DNA of 64,000 nt from CAYFZO01 sp965223735 (lineage in GTDB: Bacteria > Pseudomonadota > Gammaproteobacteria > Poriferisulfidales > Oxydemutatoraceae), in contig OZ245010.1 of assembly GCA_965223735.1 (NCBI GenBank), positions 1,302,001-1,366,000 on the forward strand, given 5' to 3'. The position numbers were made by a program, and so were the translations under genes. Every line of letters begins with the position of its first letter. Position 1 is the stretch's first letter. The notes under the pieces were generated by a model. It did no database searches. It was not told the DNA's origin and saw nothing but the letters and a program-made list of their open reading frames with translations. Below are positions 1-8,875 of the stretch, piece after piece.

Positions 1-1
1 A

Positions 2-691
2 GATTATCTGCGGGAAATCCAACGCGCCGACATCGTCCGTGTTGACGGGGTGCGACGAGACCCTGTTAAAGTCGATAGAGTGCTTCGTTCACTGGCGCGG
101 AATTCGGCGACAACGGTCAGTGTCCGCACGATGGCGGTTGATGCCGGCGGGGCCGATGGTGCATTGGACAGCAGCACGGTAAGGGATTATTTAAATGCGT
201 TGGAGCGCTTGATGATCTATGAGGAACAACCAGCCTGGTCATCACACTTTCGTTCTCGCGCCACGTTGCGCAAATCCTCAAAACGACACTTTGTTGATCC
301 GTCCCTGGCTGTTGCCGCGCTCAGGTTGACACCGCAACGACTGCGGAAAGACTTGAACGGGCTTGGCTCGTTATTTGAGTCCATGGTGCACAAGGAATTA
401 TCAATTTATTCCGATGTATGCGACGCCAGCGTGTATCACTATCAGGATAGCACTGGCCTTGAGGTGGACGCTATCGTTGATGATCATCAGGGTGCTTGGT
501 GTGCCTTTGAAGTGAAATTGAGTGTCGGGCAGATTGATCAGGCCGCACGGACGTTGCTGAAATTTTGGGATCGCATCGACACCGGGCGAGCCGGTGAGCC
601 CCGGATGCTGGCGGTGATAGTCAGCTCCGGTTATGGTTATCTCCGGAATGACGGCGTCGCGGTGATACCGATTGGCGCACTGGGCCCCTGA
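2..691 (+). CDS. DUF4143 ATPase, C-terminal part (cut by window edge)
   Basis: The reading frame is open to the left edge, so only the C-terminal part of the protein is visible. It shows the two features of the DUF4143 half of AAA ATPases of this family: a winged-helix-like stretch (around TVSVRTMAVDAGG...STVRDYLNALERLMI) and a nuclease-like strand pair, GLEVDAIV then CAFEVKLS, resembling a PD-(D/E)XK core. The ATPase half with the Walker motifs would lie upstream. Such proteins are widespread, often horizontally spread, and their cellular role is not well defined. The family call is from motifs only. A remnant of the other end of a gene of this family occurs at 23191-23292. Confidence 0.75.
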   Translation, partial: DYLREIQRADIVRVDGVRRDPVKVDRVLRSLARNSATTVSVRTMAVDAGGADGALDSSTVRDYLNALERLMIYEEQPAWSSHFRSRATLRKSSKRHFVDPSLAVAALRLTPQRLRKDLNGLGSLFESMVHKELSIYSDVCDASVYHYQDSTGLEVDAIVDDHQGAWCAFEVKLSVGQIDQAARTLLKFWDRIDTGRAGEPRMLAVIVSSGYGYLRNDGVAVIPIGALGP

Positions 692-817
692 TAATCGCCC
701 TGATATAGGTAGAACAGTTTGGGGGCCGAGTTGCAGCAATATTATTCATAATTACCGGCGCTTGGAGATCAAGGCGGCACCATAATAGCCGACACGACAC
801 CTTGGGAGGTCAAGACC

Positions 818-1858
818 ATGAGCGGCAAAGATTTTTATTCGGAAGAAACTCACGGCAAGCACGAATATCATACTCTCGGCGATTTTCCGCTGATCAACGG
901 CGGGACGTTGCGTGATGCAAAACTCGCCTATAAAACACACGGCGAATTGAACGCCGACAAGAGCAATGTGGTCTTGTTTCCGCACATGTATTCCGGCACG
1001 TCGATGCACATGGAGATGTTTGTCGGTGAGGGAAGGGCGCTGGATCCGCAGAAGTATTTCATCATTTTCCCCGGGCAGTTCGGCAACGGCATCTCTACGT
1101 CTCCCAGCAATGCCCCGCCGCCCCAGAATCAATCCGCGTTTCCTGAACTGATGATCGGTGACGACGTTGTCGCGCAACACAAGCTGGTCACCGAAAAGTT
1201 TGGAATTGAAGAATTCCAACTGGTGCTCGGCTGGTCGATGGGCGCACAGCAGACGTACGAATGGGCGGTGCGTTTTCCCGACATGGTGAAGTGCGCCGCG
1301 CCGTTTGCAGGCACCGCAAAAACTTCCGACCATTGCAAGATTTTTCTCAAGACCCTGACAAGCGCCATCACTTCCGACCCGGCTTTCGAGGGGGGCGCCT
1401 ACCAGGATCCGCACGCGGTCGAGGCCGGCCTCAGACGCCATGCCGACCTGTTTGCGTTGATGGGGGCGTGTCAGGAGTTATATGTAAAGGAAGCCTGGCG
1501 TCCGCTTGGGTTTTCGTCGTTGGAGGACTTCATGGCCGGATTTTGGCAGAACTGGTTCAAGCCGATGGATCCGAACAACCTGATTGCGATGATGAATAAG
1601 TGGTATCGAAGCGACGTGAGTCTTCATGCGGACGGCGACCTCAAAGAGGCACTGTCCAGGATCAAGGCGAAGACTTATGTCGTCGCTTTTGCCAACGACA
1701 TGTTTTTCCCGGTTGCCGATCAGGAAGCGGATCAAAAAATGATAAAAGACGCGGAACTCAAAGTGATCGACACATTGTGGGCGCACTTTGCGATGCTGTG
1801 TCTCACCGAAGACGACCGCAACGCGATCGATCAGAACCTCAGGGACTTGCTCGGCTGA
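818..1858 (+). CDS. alpha/beta hydrolase, homoserine O-acetyltransferase (MetX)-like
   Basis: A 346-residue alpha/beta-hydrolase-fold protein of the homoserine acetyltransferase-like family. The nucleophile elbow GWSMGAQQ carries the catalytic serine; a probable catalytic Asp sits in FANDMFFP and the His in LWAHFAML near the C-terminus. True MetX enzymes acetylate homoserine in methionine synthesis, but many members of this family act on other esters, and the elbow context differs enough that substrate is uncertain. It has its own upstream gap and no metabolic partner beside it. A ribosome binding site (TTGGGAGG) lies shortly before the ATG. Confidence 0.75.
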   Translation: MSGKDFYSEETHGKHEYHTLGDFPLINGGTLRDAKLAYKTHGELNADKSNVVLFPHMYSGTSMHMEMFVGEGRALDPQKYFIIFPGQFGNGISTSPSNAPPPQNQSAFPELMIGDDVVAQHKLVTEKFGIEEFQLVLGWSMGAQQTYEWAVRFPDMVKCAAPFAGTAKTSDHCKIFLKTLTSAITSDPAFEGGAYQDPHAVEAGLRRHADLFALMGACQELYVKEAWRPLGFSSLEDFMAGFWQNWFKPMDPNNLIAMMNKWYRSDVSLHADGDLKEALSRIKAKTYVVAFANDMFFPVADQEADQKMIKDAELKVIDTLWAHFAMLCLTEDDRNAIDQNLRDLLG

Positions 1859-2053
1859 TCAGTTGATTGGCGGGCGATTTTTGACGCCGTTGTCGAAGAT
1901 GACAAAGCGGCGGGCCAAGGCCGGCAGCCGTTGCGGGCGGCATAGCTGCGCCAACGCCTGTTCCGGTGTCAGGTGATCAAAGCCCGGGTCGAGTCGGTTG
2001 TTGCAGAGCGGGGATCCGGGAGCGATATTGTTCGCTGAAGTTGAATCCGTACA
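1859..2053 (-). pseudogene. possible 3' remnant of an unidentified gene
   Basis: On the minus strand a protein-like stretch of about 64 codons ends with a TGA that directly abuts the stop codon of the hydrolase on the other strand. It contains DPGFDHLTPEQALAQL and ends FDNGVKNRPPIN. The frame is closed upstream by a TAA and no convincing start exists, so it looks like the tail of a gene that has otherwise been lost. I do not recognise the family, and it may be a chance open frame. Confidence 0.25.
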
Positions 2054-2512
2054 TTACTTCATCCAATGTTCCACCGGTGTTGACAGGAAAGTCTCAAGAG
2101 GGAAACCTCCTGTGCCGACTATCAAACTCTTTGTGGGCAGAACAAGGGTTGTTTTACCCGCCTGCCTCGCCCTCGATAGGGACTGAATAAAGGGGCGGGG
2201 CTCTTTATAACCGCCTCGCCAACTCCTTTGCCTGTGGCCTGATGCTGCGCCATAAAACGATTTTGTTCAACTGGTTGAACAGATCATGGGATATCGGCAA
2301 TGCGGCCTGTTCGCTCGAGCCGATCCGGCGGCCTTTTGCGCGGATACCTTTCCGGCATCTGATGGGGAGTCGTTTTGGGTATGCGCCTGATCTAATGCGA
2401 ATACTCCAACCGTCTTTGGACAGGCAAAATAACAGCGGGGAAACCTGTTTTCATGTTGGACATCAGGCTAAAATTGCCGTTTCTTGATACCCATTGGAAC
2501 TGAAATCAACTC
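2054..2512. other. intergenic region before mnmG
   Basis: About 460 bases with no supported gene. It holds an 18-bp dyad at 2264-2281, TGTTCAAC-TG-GTTGAACA, perfect in both arms. The promoter of the mnmG operon should be here, but no clear -35/-10 pair stands out. Confidence 0.4.
2264..2281. repeat. 18-bp perfect dyad (8-2-8)
   Basis: TGTTCAACTGGTTGAACA is a perfect inverted repeat 231 bases upstream of mnmG. It resembles an operator for a dimeric regulator. It is not a canonical parS site (TGTTTCACGTGAAACA) although parAB follows in the same operon. Confidence 0.4.
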
Positions 2513-4408
2513 ATGGAACGTGAACAGGCATACGATGTGATCGTGGTCGGCGGCGGGCACGCCGGGGTCGAGGCGGCGTTGGCGGCGGCGCGCACGGGCG
2601 CCGACACCTTGCTGTTGACGCACAGCATCGAAACCATCGGCCAGATGAGCTGTAACCCGGCAATCGGGGGGATCGGCAAGAGCCACCTGGTCAAGGAGAT
2701 TGATGCGCTCGGCGGCGCGATGGCGGTCGCGGCCGACCGTGCGGGCATTCATTTCAGAACGCTCAATACCAGCAAGGGGCCAGCGGTCAGGGCAACCCGG
2801 GCACAGGCCGACCGGCAACTGTATCGCGCGGCGATCCGCCGCCTCGTCGAGTCGCAGCCACGGCTGCGGGTGTTTCAGCAGGCGGTGGACGATCTGGTGG
2901 TTGCAGGCGATCGCGTTGCGGGGGTGGTCACGCAGATGGGCTTGCGTTTCAGCGCGCCGGCGGTGGTGTTGACGACCGGCACTTTTCTCGGCGGGCGGAT
3001 CCATATCGGCGACCGTGATCATCGGGGCGGGCGCGCGGGTGACGCGCCGGCTAACGCGCTGGCGGCGCGCCTGCGCGAGATGCCGTTTGCGGTGGGGCGC
3101 CTGAAGACCGGCACGCCGCCGCGCATTGACGGCGCGACGGTCGATTATTCGCGGCTTGAGGCGCAGCCGGGCGACGAGCCGACACCGGTGTTTTCGTTCA
3201 TCGGCGCGCGCGACGACCACCCCGCGCAGACACTGTGCCACATCACGCGCACCAACGCGCGCACGCACGAGATTGTCAAGGCCGCGCTCGCGCACTCGCC
3301 GATGTTCTCCGGCGCGATCGAGTCGGTGGGACCGCGCTATTGCCCGTCGATCGAGGACAAGGTCACGCGCTTCGCCGGCAGGGCGTCGCACCGGATCTTC
3401 ATTGAACCCGAAGGGCTCGACACCCGTGAGATCTACCCCAACGGTATCTCGACCAGCCTGCCGTTTGCGGCTCAGCTCGAGATGGTGCGTTCAATCGAGG
3501 GGTTTGAGCGCGCCCATATCACACGCCCGGGTTATGCCATTGAATACGACTATTTTGACCCGCGCGGTCTGTGTTCCAGCCTTGAGACGAAGCCGGTGCG
3601 GGGCCTGTTTTTCGCCGGGCAGATCAACGGCACCACCGGTTACGAGGAAGCGGCGGCGCAGGGGCTGGTTGCCGGTGTCAACGCCGCGCGGCAGGTCAAA
3701 GCGCTGGCGCCCTGGTGTCCGCGCCGCGACGAAGCCTATATCGGCGTGCTGGTGGATGATCTGGTGATGCGCGGCACCAGCGAGCCGTACCGGATGTTCA
3801 CGAGCCGCGTTGAATATCGCCTGCTGTTGCGCGAGGACAACGCCGACCTGCGTCTGACGCCGGTCGGGCGCGAACTGGGGCTGGTCGATGAGACGCGCTG
3901 GGCGCGGTTTTCGGATAAGCGCGAGCGGATAGAAAAAGAGCAGGCGCGTTTGCGCGCCGCGCAGATCGTGCCCGACCGCGCCGTTCAGGCGCGCCTGCGG
4001 GCGCGCGGCATGGAACTCAAGCAGCCGTGCAGCGCCGAGGCCTTTTTGCAAAGGCCCGGCGCGGACTACGCGCTGGCGCTTGAACTCGCCGGCCTTGAGA
4101 CTGTGCGTCGTGGCGATGCGTGCGACGACGCGGTGATCGGGCAGATCGAGATCCAGGCACGTTACGCAGGATATGCCGAGCGTCAGCACCGGGAGATACA
4201 GAGGCTCAAGGATTATGAGCGCCATGAGATCCCCCGCGACTTTGACTATGCCGAACTCGCGGGCCTGTCCCATGAACTCAGGGAAAAACTGGTGCTGTTC
4301 CGTCCGGGGACGGTCGGTCAGGCAAGCCGCATTGAAGGCATGACACCGGCGGCGATGTCGCTGCTGCTGGTGCATCTCGAAGGTGAGCGGCGCAGGAAAT
4401 CGGCATGA
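2513..4408 (+). CDS. mnmG: tRNA uridine-5-carboxymethylaminomethyl modification enzyme MnmG (GidA)
   Basis: 631 residues, the normal length. Together with MnmE it installs the (carboxymethyl)aminomethyl group at the wobble uridine of certain tRNAs, using FAD and a folate one-carbon donor. The N-terminal FAD-binding motif VIVVGGGHAGVEAA is intact, followed by the family signatures SCNPAIGGIGKSHLVKEIDALGG and TGTPPRI, and GQINGTTGYEEAAAQGL in the second FAD segment. It heads a run of closely spaced genes (DUF302 protein, rsmG, parA, parB), the arrangement usual near the replication origin of gammaproteobacteria. Its stop overlaps the next start by ATGA, implying translational coupling. Confidence 0.97.
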   Translation: MEREQAYDVIVVGGGHAGVEAALAAARTGADTLLLTHSIETIGQMSCNPAIGGIGKSHLVKEIDALGGAMAVAADRAGIHFRTLNTSKGPAVRATRAQADRQLYRAAIRRLVESQPRLRVFQQAVDDLVVAGDRVAGVVTQMGLRFSAPAVVLTTGTFLGGRIHIGDRDHRGGRAGDAPANALAARLREMPFAVGRLKTGTPPRIDGATVDYSRLEAQPGDEPTPVFSFIGARDDHPAQTLCHITRTNARTHEIVKAALAHSPMFSGAIESVGPRYCPSIEDKVTRFAGRASHRIFIEPEGLDTREIYPNGISTSLPFAAQLEMVRSIEGFERAHITRPGYAIEYDYFDPRGLCSSLETKPVRGLFFAGQINGTTGYEEAAAQGLVAGVNAARQVKALAPWCPRRDEAYIGVLVDDLVMRGTSEPYRMFTSRVEYRLLLREDNADLRLTPVGRELGLVDETRWARFSDKRERIEKEQARLRAAQIVPDRAVQARLRARGMELKQPCSAEAFLQRPGADYALALELAGLETVRRGDACDDAVIGQIEIQARYAGYAERQHREIQRLKDYERHEIPRDFDYAELAGLSHELREKLVLFRPGTVGQASRIEGMTPAAMSLLLVHLEGERRRKSA

Positions 4409-4887
4409 GGTGGCGTGCATGGATGCCCGTCGCGATGTTTTCGGTGATCGCGTCGGCGATTTCACCGGTCGCGCAATCACTGAAAGCGGCGCCGGAGTCC
4501 GACGGCGTCCTGCATGTCGAAAGCCGTCACAGCGTCGAGGATACGGTTGAGCGCGCGCGGCGCATGATCGAGCGTCAGGGGTTGCGCGTGTTCGGCATCA
4601 TAGATCATCAGGACGCGGCGAAAAAAGTGGGCGAAACCCTGCCGCCGACGCGCGTATTGGTGTTCGGCAACCCAAAGCTCGGCACGCAGATCATGCGCAA
4701 CAACCGCATGATCGGTCTTGACCTGCCGTTGAAACTGCTGGTGTGGGAAGACGCCAACAGAGTTGTGTGGATCAGTTATCACCGCGCCGATGAACTCGCG
4801 GCGCGTCACGGATTTGAGGCGGAAGATAAGCGCTTTGCCCGGATTGCAACGGTGCTCAGAGACCTTGCAAAGTCGGCGGCGCGGTGA
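4405..4887 (+). CDS. exported DUF302-family protein
   Basis: 160 residues. An N-terminal signal peptide (MRWRAWMPVAMFSVIASAISPVAQS) precedes a DUF302 domain, recognisable from SVEDTVERARRMIERQGLRVFGIIDH, PPTRVLVFGNPKLGTQIM and LPLKLLVWED. DUF302 proteins form small dimeric folds of unknown function. The start ATG overlaps the mnmG stop (ATGA), so it is translated with mnmG even though an exported protein is unusual at this locus. The domain call is secure; no function can be assigned. Confidence 0.85.
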   Translation: MRWRAWMPVAMFSVIASAISPVAQSLKAAPESDGVLHVESRHSVEDTVERARRMIERQGLRVFGIIDHQDAAKKVGETLPPTRVLVFGNPKLGTQIMRNNRMIGLDLPLKLLVWEDANRVVWISYHRADELAARHGFEAEDKRFARIATVLRDLAKSAAR

Positions 4888-4907
4888 CCCGCGAATGACC
4901 GCCTGCG

Positions 4908-5534
4908 GTGTCTGAAGCGGTTTCGCCGAAAGCCTTGCCGGACGGCCTCGTGCACCTCAATGTGCGTGCCGATGCCGCGCAGATTGAACGCCTGCTCGCC
5001 TGGTTGCACCTGCTCGAGCGCTGGAACGGCACATTCAACCTGACTGCGATTCCCGTCGCACAGCGTATCGAGCAACTGGTGCTGATGAGTGCCGCCGTCA
5101 TCCCTCATCTGAGGACAGGCCGCGTGCTTGATGTCGGCAGCGGCGCCGGCGTGCCGGGCATCCCGCTCGCGGTGCTTGCGCCGGGCAATGACTACACGTT
5201 GATCGACAGCAATGGCAAGAAGACCCGGTTTCTTGAACAATGCCGGCTTGAGCTGGAGCTTGATAACGTGCGCGTGGTGCGTGCCCGCGTCGAGGCTTTT
5301 GAGAGCGCGCCCTTTGATACCGTCATCGCCCGCGCGTTTGCCGGCCTTGACGCCTTTTTCGACGCGACCCGCCACCTCGCGCACGCGCGCACGCGCTGGC
5401 TTGCGTTCAAAGGCGCCGCCGCCGTGGACGAAGTTCAACATCTGCCGCCGGATAGGGCAGAATGGCAGCTTCACCGGCTACAGGTTCCGGGCCTCAGCCG
5501 GCCCGCGTCACTGGTGGTCGTACAACTGAAGTGA
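4908..5534 (+). CDS. rsmG: 16S rRNA (guanine527-N7)-methyltransferase RsmG (GidB)
   Basis: 208 residues beginning at a GTG. It methylates G527 of 16S rRNA with S-adenosylmethionine. The SAM-binding motif LDVGSGAGVPGIPLAV and the preceding family signature LLERWNGTFNLTAI are intact, and VIARAFAGLDAFF matches the conserved core. It lies 20 bases after the DUF302 gene and 9 bases before parA in the conserved mnmG-rsmG-parAB order. Confidence 0.95.
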   Translation: MSEAVSPKALPDGLVHLNVRADAAQIERLLAWLHLLERWNGTFNLTAIPVAQRIEQLVLMSAAVIPHLRTGRVLDVGSGAGVPGIPLAVLAPGNDYTLIDSNGKKTRFLEQCRLELELDNVRVVRARVEAFESAPFDTVIARAFAGLDAFFDATRHLAHARTRWLAFKGAAAVDEVQHLPPDRAEWQLHRLQVPGLSRPASLVVVQLK

Positions 5535-5543
5535 AAATCGCGC

Positions 5544-6317
5544 ATGGCCAGAATTTACGCGATCACGAATCAAAAGGGCGGCGTCGGCAAAACCACGACG
5601 ACGATCAATCTCGCGGCGTCGCTTGCTGCGACCGGGTGCAGGGTATTGCTTGTGGACATTGATCCGCAAGGTAACTCAACGCTGGGCAGCGGTATCATCA
5701 AGCACGAACTCGAGACCAGCGTCGCCGACGTTCTGATGCAGCGTCGTGCGACCCGCGACTGTATCACCGCCGCCAAAGCCGGCGGTTATGACCTGCTCGC
5801 TTCAAATGACGAATTGATCGTCGCCGAAGTGCAGTTGCTGAACATTGAGGAGCGTGAATTCCGTTTGCGCGACGCCCTCAAGCCGCTGCACGGTGAATAC
5901 GACTACACCCTGATTGACTGCCCGCCGACGCTGAGCATGCTCACGATCAACGCGTTGGCGGCGGCGCACGGCGTGATCATCCCGATCCAGTGCGAGTACT
6001 TTGCGCTGGAGGGCCTGTCGTCTTTACTGCAAACGGTCGAGCGGTTGCGCGAGACGGTCAACCCCGGGTTGCGTATCGAGGGTGTGTTGCGCACGATGTT
6101 CGACCCGCGCAATAATCTCGCGCGCGACGTGTCCGAGCAGTTGAACCTGCATTTCAGCAAGGAATTGTACGAGTCCGTAATCCCGCGCAACGTCACGCTG
6201 GCCGAAGCGCCGAGTCACGGGATGCCGGCATTGCAGTACGACAAGCGCGCGCGCGGCACGCAGGCCTACATCATGCTGGCCGGTGAAATTCTCAACCGCG
6301 AAGCGACGCGGGCGTAG
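5544..6317 (+). CDS. parA: chromosome partitioning ATPase ParA (Soj)
   Basis: 257 residues with the deviant Walker A motif KGGVGKTTT near residue 10 and the downstream signatures LLVDIDPQGNST and YTLIDCPPTLSMLTINAL. ParA-type ATPases form DNA-bound gradients that move ParB-parS complexes and so segregate the chromosome. The length and the parB gene 9 bases downstream identify the chromosomal Soj-type system. Confidence 0.96.
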   Translation: MARIYAITNQKGGVGKTTTTINLAASLAATGCRVLLVDIDPQGNSTLGSGIIKHELETSVADVLMQRRATRDCITAAKAGGYDLLASNDELIVAEVQLLNIEEREFRLRDALKPLHGEYDYTLIDCPPTLSMLTINALAAAHGVIIPIQCEYFALEGLSSLLQTVERLRETVNPGLRIEGVLRTMFDPRNNLARDVSEQLNLHFSKELYESVIPRNVTLAEAPSHGMPALQYDKRARGTQAYIMLAGEILNREATRA

Positions 6318-6326
6318 CGTAGCGGC

Positions 6327-7199
6327 ATGGCAAAAAGACGCAAGGGACTCGGCAGCCTCGGCGTGGATGCGTTGCTGTCGAAAAAGGGAGTGGCCGGCGG
6401 TGCTGACGATGGCATCGCCGGCGAAAAACTGATCGAGATCGGCATTGAGCGCATTCGCCCGGGGCGGTATCAGCCGCGCCTGCGCGTGGACGACGAACGG
6501 CTCGAAGAGCTGGCGGATTCAATCAGAAGTCAGGGCCTGATCCAGCCGCTGGTCGTGCGCGTCCTGAACGGCGGGGAGTACGAACTGATCGCGGGCGAAC
6601 GGCGCTGGCGGGCGGCGCAACGCGCCGGTCTCGAACACGTGCCGGCAGTCGTCAGGGATGCCGACGACCGCACCGCGGCGGCGCTTTCGCTGATTGAAAA
6701 CATCCAGCGTGAAGACCTGAGCGCATTGGAGGAAGCGAATGCATTGCAACAACTCGCAACCAAGTTTGATCTCAAGCATCAGGAGATCGCCGACATCATC
6801 GGCCGTTCGCGTTCCGGTGTTACCAACCTGATGCGGCTGCTCGAACTCGCGCCCGACGCGCGCGAGTTGCTGGAGAACGGCAGCCTCGAAATGGGGCACG
6901 GCCGGGCATTGCTGCGTCTGCCGCGCGATCAGCAGGGGCCTGCCGGACTGGAAGTGATTGCGCGGCAGATGACGGTGCGTGAAGCCGAAAGGTATGTCGA
7001 GAGCCTGCTTGACGAGGATAAGAAAAAGAAGAAAAAGAAGAAAACGCGCCCGCCCGAGATCACAACGCTGGAACGCGAACTCGCCGACTGTCTGGGCACG
7101 CCCGTTCATATTCAACACGGCAAGAAGAGCGGCAGGATCGTGATCAGCTACGGAAGCCTCGACGTGCTGGACGGGATCCTGGAGAAAATCGGCAAATGA
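6327..7199 (+). CDS. parB: chromosome partitioning protein ParB (Spo0J)
   Basis: 290 residues. The N-terminal CTPase region carries the signatures QPRLRVDDERLEELADSI, ELIAGERRWRAAQRAG and ENIQREDLSALEEA, followed by the helix-turn-helix (HQEIADIIGRSRSGVTNLMRLLELA) that binds parS. The linker before the C-terminal dimer domain contains a run of eight lysines (about 7018-7044, GA-rich DNA), longer than usual and likely a flexible basic spacer that could touch DNA. No canonical parS site was seen in this window. Confidence 0.96.
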   Translation: MAKRRKGLGSLGVDALLSKKGVAGGADDGIAGEKLIEIGIERIRPGRYQPRLRVDDERLEELADSIRSQGLIQPLVVRVLNGGEYELIAGERRWRAAQRAGLEHVPAVVRDADDRTAAALSLIENIQREDLSALEEANALQQLATKFDLKHQEIADIIGRSRSGVTNLMRLLELAPDARELLENGSLEMGHGRALLRLPRDQQGPAGLEVIARQMTVREAERYVESLLDEDKKKKKKKKTRPPEITTLERELADCLGTPVHIQHGKKSGRIVISYGSLDVLDGILEKIGK

Positions 7200-7200
7200 T

Positions 7201-7583
7201 GCGGGTTTTCAGTGCGGAAGCCCGCACGAGGGGAAATCAGGACGCCGATCCGGGACGGGTGTGGTCATCGACCCCCGGGGCCGGATGCTTTTTCGTCAGC
7301 CCCGATATGACATTGGTGTCCGGAAGGTAGCTGCTCATTCAGCATCCTGTGCAGTGAACGGGGTTTCGCGTTCGGGTTCGTGAGAGTACCCCGTTGCGGT
7401 TTGTAAAACGCTGGCCGCCCGGCCATTGCCGGTTGAACAGTCCCTGCTGTCAAAGTGGCGAATTCTAATGGCGGTCACCGTGCCGTAATCACCGGAGCGC
7501 TTTGGCGCAAGGTTCGCATGAGCGGGATTAAATGCGGAAAGGACGCGAGTGCGATCGGGGTGGCGGTGGCGTATTCAATGGCG
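7201..7583. other. intergenic region between convergent parB and the oxidoreductase operon
   Basis: About 380 bases without a supported gene. Just after parB, 7201-7225 can fold into a 10-bp stem (GCGGGTTTTC pairing with GGAAGCCCGC, with two G-U pairs) that may aid termination, though no T-run follows. Nothing else recognisable. Confidence 0.4.
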
Positions 7584-8279
7584 CTACCGGGAAGTTGGAG
7601 ATCTCGGTGCGGCGCATGAGCGGATTGAGCGCGGCATCTTCCTGCATCGTGCTTTTTTCAGCAACGTTGGTTTTGTCGCCATGGTGGGGCGTAGATCAAA
7701 GAACACGGGGACCAGCCAGATGATTGTCAATGCGCCGCCCAATGCAAGAAACCCCTGTCCCAGTCGCATCTGATCGTCGAGCAGATAGTTGTTGCACAGC
7801 CGGTCGGGTGAAATAAGGTAGAGCCATCCCAGCCGGAAGAGCATGGCGAGGAATTCAACTTTTACCACCCCCCGCGCGATCGGGTGCATCCGCGACCAGC
7901 TCCACGCGAGAGGCATTCCAACCAGGCAGGTCAGCGAAACGTATTTAGCCATGGCGAGCAGCGCGTCTGTCAATGCGGCGTCAAGCCAGCGGGGAATCAT
8001 CCAGAATGCGAGGGCGAAAGCGGCGATTAAAACCCCGGGAATACCGCCGCCGTTGCACGGTCGCAACAGCCGGGCAAGGTGCGTCTCAATCCGCGCGCCC
8101 AGCGCAATGCCTGCGGCAACGAGCAGCGGAATTTCGATCAAGACATGACCCGCCATGGTGGATTCCAGCCAGCGGCCGATCGGTGTCAACGCGATCGCCG
8201 CCCACACGCCGATTGCAATCGCCGGGGCAAAACAGCGGCATTCGGCTTGTCCGGCGTTCAACCGTGAGTCAGCCGCCAT
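7584..8279 (-). CDS. multi-spanning membrane protein of the haem-copper oxidoreductase operon
   Basis: 231 residues with about six hydrophobic segments (for example PAIAIGVWAAIALTPI, IPLLVAAGIALG, GVLIAAFALAFWMI, FLALGGALTIIWLVPVFF). The segment ESTMAGHVLIEIPLLV, with a conserved-looking His and Glu, is reminiscent of CtaG-like assembly membrane proteins, but I cannot assign a family. It starts 22 bases inside the 3' end of the SCO gene and is the last gene of the operon, so a role in assembly or as an accessory subunit is inferred from position only. The hydrophilic C-terminal tail is basic. Confidence 0.7.
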   Translation of the reverse strand: MAADSRLNAGQAECRCFAPAIAIGVWAAIALTPIGRWLESTMAGHVLIEIPLLVAAGIALGARIETHLARLLRPCNGGGIPGVLIAAFALAFWMIPRWLDAALTDALLAMAKYVSLTCLVGMPLAWSWSRMHPIARGVVKVEFLAMLFRLGWLYLISPDRLCNNYLLDDQMRLGQGFLALGGALTIIWLVPVFFDLRPTMATKPTLLKKARCRKMPRSIRSCAAPRSPTSR

Positions 8280-8875
8280 TCAAGGTCCTCAAGTAATTTT
8301 GCCTTGTCGTCCAAGCCGTAAATGCCGACCACCCGTCCATGGTGGACCAAGTAAACGGCGGTGTTATGGACAAACCCCGTGGTGGGGCCGGGAATGATCA
8401 CGACCCCGAGTTGTTCCAAAACGGCATTCAAGGCGTGTTCTTCTTCAAACTTCGCCGCGGTCCAGTGCTCTTCGTCCGCCGAGAACCGCGACAGGTAGTC
8501 CGTCAGTTCAGGCAGTCCGTCGCGCGCCTGGTCAAAGGTCAAACTCAATAGTTGTACCTTGTCTTGCAGTTCGAGGGAGTCGAGATCGCGTTGCAATTGA
8601 CGGAATGTTGTCCCCATTGCAATGCACCCGGAGGCGCATTGGGTGTAGATGAAATCCATGAGCACAATCGGGCGGTCAAAGCCTGTGAGCCATTGTTCAT
8701 GACCGTTTATGTCGCGCAGGCGTGTCGGCGGAAGCGGTTCCGGATTTTTGAGAACCGAAAGCCTTCTCGCGCTTTCCGCTGTCCATGCAACCCAGCCGTC
8801 GGTGCCGGCCCACAGGGCCGAAAACCCGGCGAGCGTTGCAAGCAATGCGGCGGCGGCCGACAACCGCGGGTTCAT
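8258..8875 (-). CDS. SCO1/SenC-family copper chaperone
   Basis: 205 residues from the ATG at 8875, chosen because it overlaps the stop of the upstream subunit I gene (ATGA) and is followed by a membrane anchor (AAAALLATLAGFSALWAG). SCO proteins deliver copper to, or reduce, the CuA site of haem-copper enzymes in the periplasm. The thioredoxin-like fold carries the copper-binding pair C80-ASG-C84 (CxxxC) and the distal histidine H170 in GFVHNTAVYL. All three ligands are intact. Its presence fits the intact CuA site in the subunit II gene of the same operon. Confidence 0.9.
   Translation of the reverse strand: MNPRLSAAAALLATLAGFSALWAGTDGWVAWTAESARRLSVLKNPEPLPPTRLRDINGHEQWLTGFDRPIVLMDFIYTQCASGCIAMGTTFRQLQRDLDSLELQDKVQLLSLTFDQARDGLPELTDYLSRFSADEEHWTAAKFEEEHALNAVLEQLGVVIIPGPTTGFVHNTAVYLVHHGRVVGIYGLDDKAKLLEDLEWRLTHG

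Noticed and set aside
401..1441. Minus-strand open frames opposite the DUF4143 and hydrolase genes
   Set aside because: No signal peptides, domains or start signals; they mirror the codon structure of the plus-strand genes.
2264..2281. parS site for ParB
   Set aside because: Arms and spacing differ from the canonical parS palindrome; kept only as an unexplained dyad.
2468..3391. 307-codon minus-strand frame opposite mnmG
   Set aside because: Arg/Ala/His-rich shadow of a secure gene in GC-rich DNA.
7265..7453. 62-codon minus-strand gene after parB
   Set aside because: No signal, no domain, and composition resembles random GC-rich sequence.
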